DNA of 37,930 nucleotides. It comes from Tubiluchus corallicola. Its lineage: Eukaryota; Priapulida; Priapulimorpha; Priapulimorphida; Tubiluchidae. The notes beneath the pieces were generated by a model that searched no databases, had not been told where the DNA came from, and worked only from the letters and a program-made list of their open reading frames with translations. Position numbers and translations under genes: made by a program. Location: the NCBI GenBank assembly GCA_030141605.1, contig JAQGDQ010000751.1, positions 64,001 through 101,930 on the forward strand, written 5' to 3'. Numbering within the stretch: position 1 is the first letter of the stretch; each line of letters begins with the position of its first letter. Below, piece after piece: positions 9,016 through 19,976 of this stretch.

Positions 9016-9785
9016 CATTTTTGCCGCTCACTATGTGAGTCATGTTACCTAGATGAAAGACAGCTATTCTGCTTCTCTTACCGTGTACTTCAGCAGTTCG
9101 TTCTCCACCAGTGGGCCATGCGCAACAGTCCAAGTGGGTCATGAATCAAGCCTCAAATAATCTAAGTGGAAAAACATATTTATGTATTAAAACAATCATT
9201 CCAATGAAGACTGGAGGTTACTAGAATTTCTGTTCCTCGTCCTTTATTTAATATTTGTAAAAATCCAGGGGACAACATAGTCGTGCATATTTGTCCAAAG
9301 CCAACTGCATGTTGTTCCATAGAGGGCCACGACCTTTTCTTTCGGAAGCCAAGTGGACCAAAACGTTGGGAACCAGTGGACTAATGTAGTGTCAAGCTCC
9401 TCGTCACGTATCGTAATATATTTTACCTCTTCGAATCATTGGATTGTCCTAGTATACGTTGCAGCCTAGGGCCCCTCAAGCTTGGGCCATGAAAACTACG
9501 GTTGTGTTAAAACATGTGCTAATTTGGTTTGCAATAAATAGTAAAATAGTGGTATTTCTTAAAAAGTGTTTTTATTGAAAAGATAGCTTTAAAGAATTTG
9601 CAATAAGTTTACTTCAATCTACGTAAATGCCACTAAAATATGTCATGAGTAAAATATTCAAAATGGGTGGGGACGAGTTAGAAGGTGACTCCATCTGAAA
9701 GGCCCTATAAGTTCATTAGCCTAGGAGCCATAAAAACTCATAATCTGGCCCTGCATGTCTTCTTACCTTTAGCTCATCTCTTAAT

Positions 9786-9820
9786 TTCTTATTTGCCAGT
9801 TCGAATTGGCAGAATAAGAA
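9786..9820. repeat. Imperfect palindrome (possible cruciform)
   Basis: The left arm ttcttatttgcca pairs with the right arm tggcagaataagaa (13 of 14 with one bulge) around gttcgaat, which is itself nearly palindromic. It could be the scar of a small foldback element. No function is shown. Confidence 0.6.
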
Positions 9821-10194
9821 ACACAATATACTTTCTTTAACTCGTTCGCAACTTTTCAATTTACATAATTATTACAGTAATTATTTTTCTTATAAATATT
9901 GCTTCTAAGATTCAACACACATGTGTTTACAGCTTGTTCAATTTCTGGCTTAACTTCACACTTACGACTGAAAACGCATATGTAAAATGCCTTGGCACTT
10001 TTAGGCATCATTTTACACTTATAATTATGCTAAAGTTACTTTACAGTTTTATAATCAGAATTCTATAACCTGATAACCTGCGACAGTGACGTAAAATTTG
10101 GTATCGTTTATTAACAAGAAAATGGACGCCCAGCAGACATGACCAATATAAAGGTATAATAATGATAGTACCAACTTTTGTGATGCACAGTGCA

Positions 10195-10395
10195 CATTTC
10201 CTTCTTTTTCGTTTTCCCCACTTTTTTTCGTTTTTTCGTCTTTCAGTTCTGACCTCTTCCGCTTCCTCGTTTTGCTCTCCTTTCGTTTTCCGCATCTTTA
10301 TGCCCTCATGTTTTCTCTACCTCTCTTTCTCTCTACTCTTCACCCCTCTGTCTCTCTTTCTCTTTCGCACTCTCTTTCTCTCCCCCCCCCCCACA
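10195..10395 (+). repeat. Pyrimidine-rich tract with CT repeats and a poly-C run
   Basis: Nearly all C and T on the plus strand, with ctctctttctct-type microsatellite and a run of about 12 C near 10381. It lies about 0.9 kb upstream of the integrin start codon. Such tracts can form H-DNA and vary in length. The 106-residue open frame through it is compositional. Confidence 0.75.
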
Positions 10396-10954
10396 TACAC
10401 ATTCTGGTGTGAAAATTTAATAGTTTTTGTGAAAAAACTAGAAAGTTCAAATCTGCTGTCGCTATTTATGAATTCGACTTAATAAAAAAACTGGCTGCAT
10501 TACCCGTCATAATTATACTGAAAACGATGTCCTTCTTTAAACTTGACTCTAAGTTCTAAAAAACATGTTTCCCAAACGTTTTAACCATACAGTAGTAGAT
10601 ACTATACGCTGCGTCTGATGATATCCTGTAAAAATTAATTTTAATAAATAATGCATGCTTGAATAGTAGTCAATGACATGAGCGTAATAATTACAATTAT
10701 TTTTGACAGTTAGAGCTATCTAGTCGTCACCAAAGGAAATATTGAATAGTAGATAGCCTTTCACAATGTGATTTACTTGTACTTAAAAGAGTGTATGTTT
10801 TTGTACGTACATTACTAATTTAACATGTTTGCTTGCTGTACACTGTAAAATAAATATTCTTGTTCTTATACTAGTTATCCAGACTGTTTTATTATTATAA
10901 TTATTATTACGCATATACACGTATATTATAAATTTTATTGATTCCTGTACAAAT

Positions 10955-11010
10955 TTTTATTGGACTTATTAGATGGCGCCACCAACTGCACCGTCAACGT
11001 TCAGTTACCG
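10955..11010 (+). promoter_or_regulatory. Candidate core promoter of the integrin gene
   Basis: Three known motif types lie close together about 270-320 bp upstream of the ATG. An inverted CCAAT box (attgg, 10959-10963) comes first. Next is agatggcgcc (10971-10980), which fits both the YY1 core and the CTCF core AGRKGGCRSY. Then an initiator-like TCAGTT at 11001-11006 is followed by a doubled agttaccg. Each is short and could be chance. Spacing and position are the only support; no transcript data. Confidence 0.3.
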
Positions 11011-11246
11011 AGTTACCGCTTTGAAGATAGATGTGCATGATTAGGGGACCGTGTAACGAAAATACGAATGCCATCAGCAGAGTAGTGGAATGACTAGTCC
11101 AAACTAAGTGAGTAGAGGACGGCAAGGTAGTTCAATTCAGGTATGTCGTACCGAAGAGTGACGTGATCGTAAAACGATATCGGCTTCGCGTGGATAATCA
11201 TAATGCATAAAATAAAAAAGGAAAGACAACGAAATTTTATTTTCAG

Positions 11247-11351
11247 ATGTCAATCCAAATTATAGACCAACGATCATGGGAAGTTGGTTTGTATGTGCAA
11301 GTTATCTTCTCGGTGTATTCTTCGTTCTTAGAATTCGTGCATTTAATTTAG
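11247..11351 (+). other. Possible upstream ORF overlapping the integrin start
   Basis: An ATG at 11247, out of frame with the integrin ATG at 11276, opens a 34-codon frame that ends at TAG 11349-11351 inside the exon. If the transcript includes 11247, translation of the integrin would need leaky scanning or reinitiation. The ATG follows tttattttcag, which could instead be a splice acceptor ending a small 5' UTR intron (donor candidate gtgagt at 11108). Confidence 0.3.
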
Positions 11352-11460
11352 AGCCGCGTATTCCCATGATTAAAGAAGGAAGTCCAAAAACTTACTTCGG
11401 TTATTCAGTCAGTGGACATCAGATATTGGATCACCTCTCTGGAGATATCAGGGAACATTT
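11276..11460 (+). CDS. Integrin alpha chain, first coding exon (partial)
   Basis: Integrin alpha chains pair with a beta chain at the cell surface to bind matrix and signal through the membrane. The exon encodes about 61 residues. Residues 1-22 (MGSWFVCASYLLGVFFVLRI, then RA) form a signal peptide with a likely cleavage after RA. The mature chain starts FNLEPRIPMIKEG, then TYFGYSVSGHQ, the canonical alpha N-terminus and first blade of the seven-bladed FG-GAP propeller. The exon stops in the middle of a Leu codon at gaacattt|gtacgt. A next exon starting with the usual LLVGAP would complete it, so the donor fits the family. The RxPxIK pattern resembles insect alpha-PS1 and vertebrate laminin-binding alphas (3/6/7) more than RGD-binding ones; this subclass is an inference. 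Start choice: the signal peptide begins exactly at this ATG. About 1000 further residues would lie on exons outside the window. Confidence 0.87.
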
Positions 11461-11466
11461 GTACGT
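11461..11466 (+). other. 5' splice donor of integrin intron 1
   Basis: GTACGT, one change from the GTAAGT consensus, directly follows the conserved ...REHL position. It gives a phase-2 split of a Leu codon. GTATAA at 11465 is the only nearby alternative and would fit the protein family less well. Confidence 0.7.
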
Positions 11467-14400
11467 ATAAATTTTCGTTAAAAATTATGATAGGTTAATT
11501 AACTCGAATTATGATTTTTGCCAGCTACTTTTTGCCTAACTATAACTAGCTTTGTTACGCAAAATTCCAAAAAAACATGAGCAAATTCTTTTCAATTTCT
11601 AAACTATCTTAATCTTGAACTGATGCGGTGTTTTACTTGAAAGTTTCGTTTTTAATGCCTCGAAATTAACATGTGATTCACTGCATTTTAATGCTTTGAA
11701 ATGACTTGCTGTCAGTGAGACAAATAGTTGGAGGCAGTTGGCAAAATGAAACTGCCTAGAAACATTTTTTCAGTGGTCACCCATTTATTTGGTGACATTG
11801 TTTAACTTCAACCCTAAGCATTGACATTCACACACTCTGTGACCACTGATCTATTTACTGCATACATGTATTACTACCCTTAAATTATTCTTTATCATAT
11901 TTGAGCTGTATGTTTAGGTGCAAATACAACTGAATTTATTTTGCTTTTATATGTAAATGTTTGTGTTAATTGTAACTTCGCCTTAGTTAAACGAACGAAC
12001 CACGAACAACCTTATGAAGTGGTACCGAGAGATGGATACTGTACCAGAACTAGAATTATAATAATGTACAATTATTTGTATTGTGTACATGTTATAATAT
12101 GATATATGACAGGTTTAGCTGTTCAACGGTTTGTAGATTGAAAGGTGTGTTTGCTTTGTTAGTAGATAGTTGTAACTCCTTCAATGCCCCAATTTTTACA
12201 GTACACCTTATCTAAATTCCCTCCTGTAGAACCCTAATGAAAAAACTAACTAGCAGGTTGGAATTGGAAAGTGTGTTGGGAATGCCACTAGAGAAAAGTG
12301 TAAAGTGACCAAGCCTATAAGCCCTGACTACGCTGACCTTTGTTCTGTACATTTAACAGCCTAGCTGTATTCAGACTTTCAACAGGTTGAGGCTCTAAAC
12401 TGGTCCAAAGCCCGCCAGTGGCAGTAAATTCCATCCAGTCATCAAAGAACAATAGTAAAGTAGGCAGTTGTATTCTGGTTTATCGTACAAAGACGATAAG
12501 GGCTGGGACAATAGGTTTTTGAAAGGCAAGCCCGCAGCATTTAACTATTATCTAGATGGATTCTACTTTTTTAAAATATTTTATTATTTACACCGTTTGC
12601 AATTTAGAACCTCGATGGCGTAGCCTACTTAATCAGTGTTGATGGATGTGACAGGGTCGGAATATAACAGTAAACTACTAATTATTAAGGCTAACCCCCA
12701 AAGAAGAGGCATTGAACTGACAGAGATGTCTCAGCCACGTATGGATGTGTAATATACCCTTCCGCGACGAATTAAATAGCCAAGACCGTAAAAGCTGCGG
12801 TATGGTAGCTGAAAGCACTCAGTGTAGTTTGCAACGTTACCCATCCATTTGTTAACCCACCCCAGTGGTGTTTTACCTGCTGAAGCTTACCACGACACCT
12901 CGTTTATTCCTCGCCCAATGCATTTCATTTAAATGAGCTATTTCTATTTCCCGCCTGTGCACCCAGCGACCGAATTTAGTATAATTGAAATGTTAAGATT
13001 ACGAAGACTGATGAAAAAGGTTAACTAACATATTGAAATAACTCAGAACTCTCAAAACTGTTCAACAATCTATTGCAAAGCGATACATATGAAGTTGTAA
13101 GTTTCTTTACTACGCGTGTAACTATTTTAAGATCTAGTATAGTCAGAACTAGAAAAGTTGTAGTTGTTGTTATATATATATCAACTTCTATTGAGATTAC
13201 GATACTTTTCATTTTTAAGGCGTGTGCTGTCTAATCGCGATAATAGTGATGGTAATTATGATCACGGCTGCCTGTAAACGGCTCTCGTTAAAGATATCTC
13301 ACAATGCTAAATAAAATGCGTTTTGGCAAAGCACAAAGGGTGTTATACACAGGTATTACTCTTGCGAAGTTGTGTAGCAGATCTGTCAACAATTATGAAT
13401 ACTTAAATAGTAGTTATTCTGGTTAGTCAAATGTTCAGCCGTATTCGTCCAAAAATGATAGGCCTACATGTAGCAGCAGCGCCAAAGCGATTTGTGTGTA
13501 CGGTCTGAAGTGAAGAGAGTTAGGCTAATAACATGTACCATTAACTTCTGCAGTAGAGTAATGTGATTTTGAGCGGAGAAAAATGCACGTTTGATTTTCA
13601 ATTTTTTGAAATGGGTTTCAGTGGTGACGTGATGGCTGGTTAAGGGCCTTTGGTTAAGACTACAAAAATACACGACTTTGTATTAAGCGCCTTGTGCCTG
13701 TAGTAATGGCGAAACAGTTGTTCACTCTACTGTTGAGTCAGATAGCTGCATCATTAATATTGGTCTGCTGGGGCAGAAAATTCAGCGCAAATTATCATTG
13801 TGGTGTCTCACTCAGTAGTAATAGCTTATTATTGCGAACATTGCCTGGCGCCTGTGGTGTGTTCATTTGAGAAAAATGCTTATAGCTTAAAATCAATGTA
13901 CATTTCAGCTGTTCTCATGACATGTTGTTTCCATTAACTATGCTGGCTATGACAAATATGTATAAAAAATAATCTCAGAATTACCTCAGCAGTATTATAC
14001 TGTTTCCAGCATTGCTTTGTATAAAAGATCGGCATTTCTACAACAACTTGTCGCAGTTTTGTCTAAATACAAGTCATGCTGTTGTTGCATTAAACAATAA
14101 ATTACTTGTATACAGTATTGTCCACTTTTTGTACCGACTGCTATTGGCATTGTATTCATAATGAGACGACAACTTATCAAAGAGAAAAGTTATATACAGG
14201 TATAGCATAAACATAGCTGTTTACTAGTTGTTTTTACTTGTTTAAAAACCTGCCGTACATTGTCAGCCTTTTTCTGTAGTAAAAAAACATTGTACTTGCG
14301 CGTACACGTTTTATTAACAAGCCAGAATAAGACGAAATTAAATCTACCAACGTGATTAAATCAACCGTCAGTTTCGCCTGCCCAAACATGTTTCGGGTTT

Positions 14401-14627
14401 TTAAGGTCAAGTTTTTTTAAAGACCTTTTTCGTGATATTTTTGCATGAACATTAGACAAGGTGCAGAAGTTTGAATTAGTTGAAGAAGCACGCACTTACG
14501 GAAAGCCACGAAGCGCGTACGAAAAGTTACGAAATCCATCAGTTAACACTATAATTTTAAGCGAATGGCGGCTAGCACAGCGCCTGAAAATTTGTATACA
14601 GCGATAGCATAAATTGACTGTATGCCT
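11467..14627 (+). other. Intron 1, proximal part: no gene seen
   Basis: AT-rich, non-coding, with no recognisable transposon. I looked for the next integrin exon (LLVGAP and FG-GAP type motifs) here and to the right edge and found none, so the intron appears to exceed 26 kb. Confidence 0.55.
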
Positions 14628-15345
14628 TATAAAATAGAATGGAATTTTATTATTTGCACATTAAATCGTACACACAATATTTCCATAATTGTCCGTAGCA
14701 TGTTAGTATTAATTAAAATATAAAATAGAACAGAATGGCTTATAATTAAACAAAACTAAAAACTGAGGTACTAGAACAGATAAATCACAAAGTACTCTGT
14801 AAAATTAGATACGGGCTGAATGCAAAAGTTAGATAAAACTACTCAATTAAACAGGTTAAAGTTCTTTGCAAAATTAATCTTAATAAAAGTTAAACAAAAT
14901 TAGGTACAAGTATTAAATCAGACAAATTCTAGAACATTTTGTAAAATAAGACATAAAGCAAAGATCAGTTTGTCAAATTTCAGTCAATAAACCTGTGTTT
15001 CAACGTAAAAAAATTAATTACTAAAAACGTCTGTGATACATATAATACAGGAAACACAACTTTAAAACTTAAAATGACTTAAAACTAGATTTAAAACAGA
15101 TAAACGATCACTAGTATTAATGCTAAGAATATAAAAACTAATTTAAAAGCTTCTGGAGGAGAGTGAATTTTATCTGTCTTAAAGATGCTTTAAATTCCAA
15201 ATTTTCATCTGCTTCCTTATAAAGAACAGCCCCATTGTATTGTAACGTAGATTTGTCGTAATCAGTCCTTGGTTAGGGTAAACATAGTTGGCCAGCAGAT
15301 GACTGTCTTGTGTTATGCCCTGTACTTTTTATTTCACATTTTCTT
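14628..15345 (-). mobile_element. LINE 3' end (C-terminus of ORF2 plus 3' UTR and tail)
   Basis: On the minus strand, 15315-15272 reads SHLLANYVYP. After a frame change, 15256-15147 reads STLQYNGAVLYKEADENLEF and ASLRQIKFTLLQKLL. This follows the conserved C-terminal tail seen after the RT of many invertebrate LINEs (the 'YNGAxLWNxLPxxL...SLxxFKxxLKxxLL' pattern). The A/T-rich 3' UTR then runs down to about 14640, where the minus strand ends aataaaattccattctattt. This resembles the aataaa-plus-tattc pentamer tails of such LINEs. It is heavily decayed, 5'-truncated and abuts the neighbouring LINE at about 15346. Confidence 0.5.
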
Positions 15346-15349
15346 CTAA

Positions 15350-16872
15350 TTTATTTATTTATTATCGACATATATTAAAATTATATAAAAGAAAGAATCA
15401 GCAGGTGCATGCGCACTTACGCTGATCCTACAAGACATAAAATGATCCACAAAAAATAAAATCTCTGAAAACAATACCCTTAAATTCAATATCTCTTATT
15501 AAAAGTTCCTAATAAAATGAACCTAAATATGAATTATATACTGTTATACATGTACAACACGTTTTATACAATAATACCGTTTGGAGAGAACCAGTTGACG
15601 TCAAACATACTGGTCTATCCCTCTGCCTCCGCTGTAACGTAAGCAGGCTTTGCGGCTTTCGGGACAACAGCTCACGCTGAACAACAACTGTCTCAACTGA
15701 AGTAAACTAAACTAAACAGCATGACAGTTACAACTAATGTCTAATCAGCAGATATACTGATTGCACTTTTTCAGAAAAATAGCGTAAAATAGGTAATACT
15801 ACATTGATGTATAATATAGGTTTGACCACATTTGAATTAATCTTGGTTGTTAAGATCTCATTGAGGTTTATAAAAACTGGCCAAAAAAGAGAACATTTTG
15901 TTTTGTCCTTATTTAAAGTTAATCAAATAGTTGTTTTCATCTAACTTGCAATGCCATGAACTAAATTAAACTGCGTATTTCCTTGACTGCAAAATGGTTT
16001 AATCAGCAACTCTTGGACGTAAGCTTGTGCATTTCTTCCTATAAAGGAAACTAGACTATATATTTCCACTAATTCACTTGCAATTTCAATTGACAATAAT
16101 AAGATCTAGAACCAGGCCAATGTTTCTCCCACTAACTAATGAAAAGCTGAGCATTTTTCACAACAGTGTTAGACGGAGCTGCAGCTAAATGTCCTGAACG
16201 TACCTGCGTTAATTAAGTTCTGCAGGTGTGTGAAATAACTTGCACGCTGATTGGGCAGTCAACGAAAATGATTGACATTACGTTAGATTTCATTTGCGCC
16301 AATGGCACTGTTACATCGGATAAAGTTGCACTAAGGCAGTAAATTACTTAATCTTTTACTGAAAACTGACAAACTGGTAGCAAGAACTACATGAGAACCA
16401 GAGCATTCTAAATGTCTACAACTCTGTTAACAAATGACAATTTTGATACGTTTAATCTCGAAAAAGACGTAAACAATTTAAAGTCGTGACCACGCAAGTG
16501 ATTGGTTGAGGCATACTGGAAAAAAAATCATCAAAACTTAAACCCATTATTTTATGACAAATTTTGTATACCATCTTAAAATCACAGGCAAGACGCCGTT
16601 ATTCGAGTGGCTGCAATTTTAGTTCCGACAGTCTGTTTAAATAAAAAACTGACATCGTTGGTACAGTTTGGGAGAAAAGTATCTCTGGACCTTTTCAATG
16701 CTGTCAATATCTTGCATATGGTGAGGGGACCACACTGACGAGCAGTACTCCAGTAAGGGACGCACGTAAGCTTCATAAGCAGTCAATAGTGCAGTTTTGT
16801 TTTTAGTGTAGAAACACCGAAAAATCATATTTACCATACGGCGTGCTTTAAAAACTATGACAGGCATCTGTG
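15350..16872 (-). mobile_element. CR1/Jockey-like LINE 3' fragment
   Basis: The minus-strand frame 16867-16637 contains MVNMIFRCFYTKNKTALLTA, YVRPLLEYCSSVWSP and DIDSIEKVQRYF, the classic segment just after the reverse transcriptase of CR1/Jockey LINEs. Further on, in other frames, come SELKLQPLE, MVYKICHKIMGLSFDDFF and LRGHDFKLFTSFSRLNVSK (about 16500-16440). FVNRVVDI follows, then a TAG where the family has Trp, then NALV. That is the full C-terminal tail in correct order. The coding part fades near 16290. I infer that the remaining DNA to 15350 is its 3' UTR, because the plus strand there shows tttatttatttatta (15350-15364), an (AATA)n tail on the minus strand. RT and endonuclease are missing (5' truncation). 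Confidence 0.75.
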
Positions 16873-18204
16873 ACTGCTCTGTTTTTGTGCAGTTTTCTAT
16901 GTTATATTTTCTAGCTATAAGTGATAGCAGTAAAATAAACCCAACGTGCTAAGTGTCTGGCCTTTTCCTTTAATACACGGGGACATGGGCCATACTAGCC
17001 AATGTTAAAGCTTTTGAAACTGCTACATATGTTTTATGTGATTTTTTAATTTTTTTATGACAACTGTTTCCTGCTGATGCTAGTGTGCACTCGTTTTGCG
17101 TTCTGATAGTGATACATTGAATCTTGTAGCAGACAAGTGGCTGAGTGACAGTTGACCTTTCTATAATGCCAACACATATTTTAATTCCGTCTTTTTAGTC
17201 AAATACTCATCTAGTTGCTAGATTGTTTACAAATGTGAATTGTGTACAAACATGTGCCATAAAATAATTGAAAACAATTATGAAATTAAAAAAAGCAAGT
17301 TCTCGAAAGTGTGGAAGTTTGTGTTACATAAGATTAAAGCTGAAAAACTACGTGTATAAGTTCGGGTGTTTAACATTTCTTTCACATTTGATGCTAGCAA
17401 ACTCAACACCCATTATCATCCTGAGATCCTCAACTCTAACATTAATGTTGTCATTGCTGTTTGTCTTAGAATGCGTAGAAATCTGACAGGAAATCTTTAC
17501 TAAAAATATTCTGTAAGCAAATTTTAACTGCTAATTCGTTTGCTCTGATAAATCTACTAAATGTCCTAGTCTGCAGTCCACAGCTTAACTATTAAGTTAA
17601 TTTATGCGCCCGTGGCGTGTGCTTTGTGATTTCAAAAGATAATGGTCTATCAGATCTATTGTCTGTGTGGTAATGCAGCATATGTCAGTCAGTCTCGTGC
17701 GGGTCCTTTGTGTGGCCGGTCCTCATTCAAACTTGTACCATGAAAGCCTCACTTTATGATTTTCGCATCACACAAATAGACATTATACACAGTTGAGTTG
17801 TGATTTTATGTCCTTATGGTTAGTCACTCAGATTAAGATAAAATGTATTAATTTGAATACGTGTGAAACAAACTAAATTATTTTTGTAGGAGTTTGCGTC
17901 TATTATATATATATATATATATATACGATTAATATTTGTACTTGATTCATGTTATAACTACGTGGGTTTATCACGTTAGTAATTACAAAACTTTTCAGAA
18001 CGTTTCTGTTGGCTTGGAAAACCTATCATGTTGCTTTTGTTTTGTCTTATTGTTTTATATGTACTTGTCATGAAAGTAGATATTTTGTTCATTATTCATT
18101 AGTTATCACGCTAGTAAGTAAATTTCGTTTGAAAATAATAATTTAGAAGACTTCGTTTGATCGTGGAACTGACTCGTGTGAGTCTGTGATTAATACTGAG
18201 AAAG
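16873..18204 (+). other. Intron sequence, no gene seen
   Basis: AT-rich and non-coding. It contains a TA dinucleotide microsatellite at about 17901-17926. Confidence 0.55.
17901..17926. repeat. (TA)n microsatellite
   Basis: About 11 TA units in a row. Shorter TA runs occur near 13171, 21186, 22088 and 30520. Confidence 0.85.
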
Positions 18205-18416
18205 CGCATTTGGCCATTGGCTACACCCAGGGGAAGGTCAAAAATCATATATTTTTTGTTGACTAGCCCTAGTAGCTATCTCTACTTCTCTGGAATTTCG
18301 ACATATCTTTAAATAAGGGTGTGGCTATAGCGTTTAGTGTTTACAAGCTTGAGTGTTTACAAGCTTGACTTATCTTCAGAGTTCAACTCTCAGTTTGGTG
18401 GACAACAAAGGTAAGC
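18205..18416 (+). promoter_or_regulatory. Speculative alternative promoter with noncoding first exon
   Basis: An inverted CCAAT box (ggccattggc, about 18211), a TATA-like ctttaaataaggg (about 18308-18320) followed by gtgtggc, and a strong splice-donor match aaag|gtaagc at about 18410 occur in this order. A 16-bp tandem duplication (gtgtttacaagcttga, twice, 18338-18369) lies between. This layout could be an internal first exon driving a shorter or alternative integrin transcript. It is motif-only evidence and may be chance. Confidence 0.18.
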
Positions 18417-19976
18417 TTTCTTGTTGGCTCGTCGCCTACCCCAGGCATACTGTACGTCGAAAACTGAATTTAATTTAGGGCCTAATTTGATATTTGTAAC
18501 GGCAAAGCTTGTATAGTAAATATAAAGTTAATGCCAGTTGCTGTCATGCTATGTACATTGACTTCCTGTCAGATTAGTTCTACTGCTACAGCGTTTGCCT
18601 CACGGAAATGAGTAAAAATTAACTTGCTGTTCGTTCGTCTGACATTTAAAAGACAAAAAGTGGCAGTTGATTAGATAATAAGAATGCGTGGACTCTAAAT
18701 GATGTTGCTGGTGGCGCAGAAATTTTCTTCATTTTTTATAACCTATTTTGACTTCCGACTTCACTCTAGACAAGAATCTTTCTACCTAGTTATTTTATTT
18801 AACACACATACTTCGATCTACCGGGGTGGAAATTTTGAAAGTTGCTTACGCTAACAAGTTTTTTTATTATTTAATTTAAATTAAATTTAATTTGATGCTA
18901 TAAAAACGATCTAGCGATAAACAGTTTACTAACGTAAGCAAAAAGGGCCACGAAGCGCGCTGGAAAATTTTTGTTGGTGTACCTGTATATAATATTGCAG
19001 GCTTTCAGTTAAACCTGGTAATAAATCATTTACATCCGTGTCTCTGCATCCCAGTTATACTGTACGATTCCAGGGTTTCTCATGAGCAGTCTGTCCTCAG
19101 TTCAATGGCATGATGTATGTATTGTCTACGTTTGGATCAATACATAGCCAGCTGTGCAGATTTGACCAGTTTCGAAAACCGTAAAATTCTTTATAGCTGA
19201 ATTTGTTGTCATTTGTACGTTACTTTAGTTGCTCTTTGCAGCACATGCAGTCACATTTCAACAGTCTTTTTAAGTTGTAAGCTTTTACTCCGGTTTTCTC
19301 ATTTCCGAACTCTATGGTCTTATGATGACTTGAAACGTTTCATTTTGCGGACCACGTAGTACTGTATGTCAAGCATCTACAAAGTCAATTGGACACAATT
19401 CCAGACTTTCCATATGAGAACTAAACAGTTGTTTGTAAGAATTTATTTATGTTTTATTATTTAACAGGGAAAGTTAAAATTGTGCACTTGAAGTAAGTTT
19501 GCGATTTTTGGAAGTAGTATACGCATTTTGAAAGATAAGTCGTATTTTATTAATTGTGACAGATTGGACAAATTTTCCATGTTGTGTCTTATCTAGAAAC
19601 AATTAGCATGAGAACACTTTTATGTTATTGTACACTTTTTAACTGAGATTTTAAGACTAAATTATATTTTCAAAATATAGCGCAAATGTACAGAATTGAA
19701 TTTGAAAACAGTCCTGTTTGTTGATCACGCGTCGTATAAATTGCTACATTATAGTCATGATTATCTCTAATAAATCTGTGAACAGTGGTGATACTTCTGA
19801 TCATGCACTGGCTATATAATTTATTTGTGTGGAAAGTTTATTTTTAATTTTGTGTTTTAATTTTCTAACTTAAATCAATTTTTAGTAAACGATAGTAATT
19901 TAAGGCTGATGTTTCATGGATATTGTAAAAATGCCATTACTGTATTATGGCACTAAAAGAAAGTTTTTGCGAGTTT
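18417..19976 (+). other. Intron sequence, nothing recognised
   Basis: AT-rich and non-coding. It includes an A/T-only self-complementary stretch near 18873-18893 (taatttaaattaaatttaat). Confidence 0.55.

Larger units (their letters stand above)
9016..10954. other. 5' flank of the integrin exon, no gene seen
   Basis: AT-rich DNA with no recognisable coding sequence. It contains an imperfect palindrome at 9786-9820 and a pyrimidine tract at 10195-10395, listed separately. Confidence 0.55.

Noticed and set aside
8600-9142. 180-codon minus-strand open frame with repeated Lys/Gly/Trp motifs
   Set aside because: It lies in the minisatellite and LTR; repeat units without stops produce it. The plus-strand frame over the same DNA is equally open.
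10162-10482. 106-codon hydrophobic frame that could suggest a membrane protein
   Set aside because: A pyrimidine tract encodes Phe/Ser/Leu by composition alone.
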